7,057 nucleotides of DNA from Acetobacteraceae bacterium (GTDB lineage: Bacteria > Pseudomonadota > Alphaproteobacteria > Acetobacterales > Acetobacteraceae). Positions 5,951-7,057 of this stretch are shown in pieces. The notes under the pieces were generated by a model, which saw only the letters and a list, made by a program, of their open reading frames with translations, did no database searches and was not told where the DNA came from. Numbering within the stretch: the first letter of the stretch is position 1; the number at the start of each line of letters is the position of its first letter. Made by a program: the position numbers and the translations under genes. The stretch covers positions 1 to 7,057 of the forward strand of contig DAICYU010000215.1 of the NCBI GenBank assembly GCA_027311485.1. The letters are read 5' to 3'.

Positions 5951-6000
5951 CCGTCGTCGCGACCTGCATCGCTTCTATAGCCGAAGCCTCTTAATTCAGC

Positions 6001-6018
6001 CGTCGTTCACACACGACG
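6001..6018 (+). other. Small hairpin in the kdp leader
   Basis: CGTCGT (6001-6006) pairs with ACGACG (6013-6018) around TCACAC. It lies about 40 bases before the ribosome site of the first small gene. A role is not evident. Confidence 0.35.
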
Positions 6019-6061
6019 AACAAGCCGGCATCGCCGAGCCTTCGTCTGCGGGAGTTTTCCC

Positions 6062-6145
6062 ATGCTCGATCTGGCTTATCTTGGTACCGGCGCCGCATTC
6101 CTGTTCCTGTGCGTGCTGTATGCCTTTGCGTGCAATCACCTGTAG
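6062..6145 (+). CDS. 27-residue membrane microprotein upstream of kdpF
   Basis: ATG 6062 to TAG 6143-6145 encodes 27 residues with the hydrophobic core LGTGAAFLFLCVLYAFAC and a polar end NHL, so a single membrane helix is expected. CGGGAG (6049-6054) lies seven bases before the ATG, a good ribosome site. The gap to kdpF is only 10 bases and the kdpF ribosome site (AGGA, 6144-6147) overlaps this stop, which points to coupled translation. It is short enough to be missed by routine gene callers. It is distinct from KdpF, which follows intact; it lacks the RPERF-type ending. I recall similar small ORFs with an F-x-L-C-x-x-Y-x-x-x-C pattern before kdpF in other bacteria, though I cannot check this. 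It may be an accessory subunit or stabiliser of the potassium pump. Confidence 0.72.
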   Translation: MLDLAYLGTGAAFLFLCVLYAFACNHL

Positions 6146-6155
6146 GACGACGCCC

Positions 6156-6245
6156 ATGGTCTTCGATTATGCCCTGGGCGGCCTCGTGACCGCTTTCATC
6201 CTCGGTTACCTGTTGATCGCCCTGATCCGGCCCGAACGGTTCTAG
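6156..6245 (+). CDS. kdpF: KdpF, small subunit of the potassium-transporting P-type ATPase
   Basis: The protein is 29 residues, starting MVFDYALGGLV, with one membrane helix (LVTAFILGYLLIALI) and the signature ending RPERF. Length, helix and ending match KdpF, which binds at the KdpA-KdpB interface and stabilises the KdpFABC complex, a high-affinity ATP-driven K+ importer in the cytoplasmic membrane. AGGA (6144-6147) is a suitable ribosome site eight bases before the ATG. It sits between the 27-residue gene and kdpA. Usually kdpA follows at once; here 165 bases of repeat-bearing sequence intervene. Confidence 0.93.
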   Translation: MVFDYALGGLVTAFILGYLLIALIRPERF

Positions 6246-6249
6246 ATCC

Positions 6250-6274
6250 TGATCGGGCCAAGTTGACCCGATCA
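6250..6274 (+). other. 8-bp hairpin just after kdpF, possible attenuator or mRNA-processing element
   Basis: TGATCGGG (6250-6257) pairs perfectly with CCCGATCA (6267-6274), beginning five bases after the kdpF stop. Two alternatives compete: TCGGGCC (6253-6259) can pair with GGCCCGA (6229-6235) inside kdpF, and CGATCA (6269-6274) with TGATCG (6294-6299). The T-rich TCTTTGTTT (6286-6294) follows at a distance of about 11 bases, so it is not a canonical terminator. Confidence 0.45.
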
Positions 6275-6312
6275 TGCTCCAGGAATCTTTGTTTGATCGC
6301 ATGATTCACGCC
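6269..6312. repeat. 44-bp direct repeat, copy 1, in the kdpF-kdpA gap
   Basis: It starts CGATCATGCTCCAGGAATC, continues through TTTGTTTGATCGCATGATTC and ends CACGCC. It matches copy 2, 64 bases downstream, at 43 of 44 positions (A6304 against G6368). Within it CGATCA and TGATCG form an inverted pair. It looks like a dispersed intergenic repeat rather than coding sequence. Confidence 0.92.
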
Positions 6313-6332
6313 TTCCGGCTTTCAGCCTCAGG

Positions 6333-6376
6333 CGATCATGCTCCAGGAATCTTTGTTTGATCGCATGGTTCACGCC
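6333..6376. repeat. 44-bp direct repeat, copy 2, in the kdpF-kdpA gap
   Basis: It is identical to copy 1 apart from G at 6368. Here the inverted arms extend to seven bases, GCGATCA (6332-6338) with TGATCGC (6358-6364). The two copies are separated by 20 bases (6313-6332) that contain GCCTTCCGGC-type small palindromes. Confidence 0.92.
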
Positions 6377-6381
6377 CCCGG

Positions 6382-6392
6382 CGATCATGCTC
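6382..6392. repeat. Third, truncated copy of the kdp gap repeat
   Basis: CGATCATGCTC repeats the first 11 bases of the 44-bp unit, five bases after copy 2, then diverges into AGCGGAAAAC. Its ATG at 6387 is in frame with kdpA. Confidence 0.6.
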
Positions 6393-6410
6393 TTAGCGGA
6401 AAACAAGACC

Positions 6411-7057
6411 ATGACAGTCAACGGATGGCTGCAGATCGCACTATACTGCGCTCTGCTGATCCTGATCACCAGGCCGCTGGGCGGCTATATGACCCGCGTT
6501 TTCGACGGGGAGCGCACCGTGCTCTCCCCCATGCTGCGCCCGCTGGAACGCGGCCTGTACCGTATGGCCGGCGTCGATGAGCGGCAGGAGCAGCATTGGG
6601 TCACCTATGCGGTCGCCATGCTGGCTTTCAGCTTCGCCGGCTTCGCCGTACTGTACGCGCTGCAGCGGCTGCAGGGAGTGCTGCCGTTCAATCCGCAGCA
6701 TCTTGCCGCAGTGTCGCCTGACCTGGCCTTCAACACATCCGTCAGTTTTGTTACTAATACGAACTGGCAATCCTATACGCCGGAAAGCACCATGGGCTAT
6801 CTGGTGCAGATGGCCGGCCTGACGGTGCACAATTTCGTCTCGGCCGCCACTGGCATCGCCCTTGCGATCGCGCTGATCCGCGGCTTCAGCCGGCGGTCGG
6901 CGAAGCATATCGGCAATTTCTGGGTCGATATGACCCGCTGCGTGCTGTACGTGCTGCTGCCGGTCTGCATCGTCGTCGGCCTGGTGATGGTCTGGCAGGG
7001 CGTGCCGCAGAACCTCGGCGCCTATACCAACGTCACCACGCTGGAGGGCGGCAGGCA
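6411..7057 (+). CDS. kdpA: KdpA, potassium-binding channel-like subunit, N-terminal part (runs off the right edge)
   Basis: From ATG 6411, 215 codons are visible and the frame is open at the edge; full KdpA is usually about 550-600 residues. KdpA binds and conducts K+ in the KdpFABC pump and is related to the Trk/Ktr channel-like superfamily. The start MTVNGWLQIALY is typical, followed by ITRPLGGYM and FDGERT. The first pore loop and filter region is at 107-120 (FNTSVSFVTNTNWQ), then MAGLTVHNFVSAATGIA, all closely like E. coli KdpA. Hydrophobic helices at about 5-20, 66-84, 125-150 and 170-195 fit the fold. The ribosome site is poor (GCGGA, about 14 bases upstream). An in-frame ATG at 6387, inside the third repeat fragment, would add eight residues (MLLAENKT), but the family argues for 6411. 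kdpB and kdpC are expected beyond the window. Confidence 0.95.
   Translation, partial: MTVNGWLQIALYCALLILITRPLGGYMTRVFDGERTVLSPMLRPLERGLYRMAGVDERQEQHWVTYAVAMLAFSFAGFAVLYALQRLQGVLPFNPQHLAAVSPDLAFNTSVSFVTNTNWQSYTPESTMGYLVQMAGLTVHNFVSAATGIALAIALIRGFSRRSAKHIGNFWVDMTRCVLYVLLPVCIVVGLVMVWQGVPQNLGAYTNVTTLEGGR

Noticed and set aside
6246..6410. CRISPR array or insertion sequence in the kdp gap
   Set aside because: There are only two full repeats with one 20-base and one 5-base spacer, no transposase and no target-site duplication. A dispersed intergenic repeat fits better.
6274..6580. Frames starting MLQESLFDRM inside each 44-bp repeat
   Set aside because: The same start peptide appears twice only because the DNA is repeated. 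The first frame stops after 28 codons and the second runs into the kdpA gene out of frame.

Overview
The window is GC-rich DNA from a proteobacterium. Dense codon use, the family make-up and the look of the proteins suggest an alphaproteobacterium, probably Rhodospirillales/Acetobacteraceae, but no rRNA or tRNA is present to prove it. Genes are tightly packed and no gene-free stretch exceeds about 170 bases. The five real gaps (about 1197-1328, 1761-1917, 3383-3539, 5906-6061 and 6246-6410) hold a divergent promoter region, a 29-bp tandem repeat plus terminator hairpin, two weak hairpins, a strong terminator plus kdp leader, and a duplicated 44-bp repeat.

Left part (1-1760): a two-component system is read leftwards, with an OmpR-type response regulator (1196-477) overlapping by ATGA a sensor histidine kinase whose N-terminal 160 residues are in the window. 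Divergent from it is a small secreted or membrane-anchored protein with a Met/His-rich segment followed by a PepSY-like C-terminal part. A 10-bp-spaced TTGCA direct repeat lies between them. This looks like a regulatory module for a metal or envelope signal; that role is inferred.

Middle part (1761-3382): a 29-bp tandem repeat that includes the preceding stop codon, a strong hairpin terminator, then a DNA-3-methyladenine glycosylase II (AlkA family, short form) and, 31 bases further on, a crotonase-superfamily protein that lacks both catalytic glutamates of classical enoyl-CoA hydratase.

Right-centre (3540-5905): two overlapping, mainly helical genes that I cannot assign to a known function, probably one transcription unit, ended by a clear rho-independent terminator.

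Right end (5906-7057): the start of a high-affinity potassium uptake operon. An upstream 27-residue membrane microprotein gene, kdpF (29 aa) and the first 215 codons of kdpA are present; kdpB and kdpC, and perhaps kdpD/kdpE, would lie beyond the window. A KdpE-site-like sequence sits on the U-tract of the previous terminator. Unusually, kdpF and kdpA are separated by 165 bases holding two near-identical 44-bp repeats, a third fragment, and mutually exclusive hairpins. The small kdp genes and this repeat are the most interesting parts of the window.
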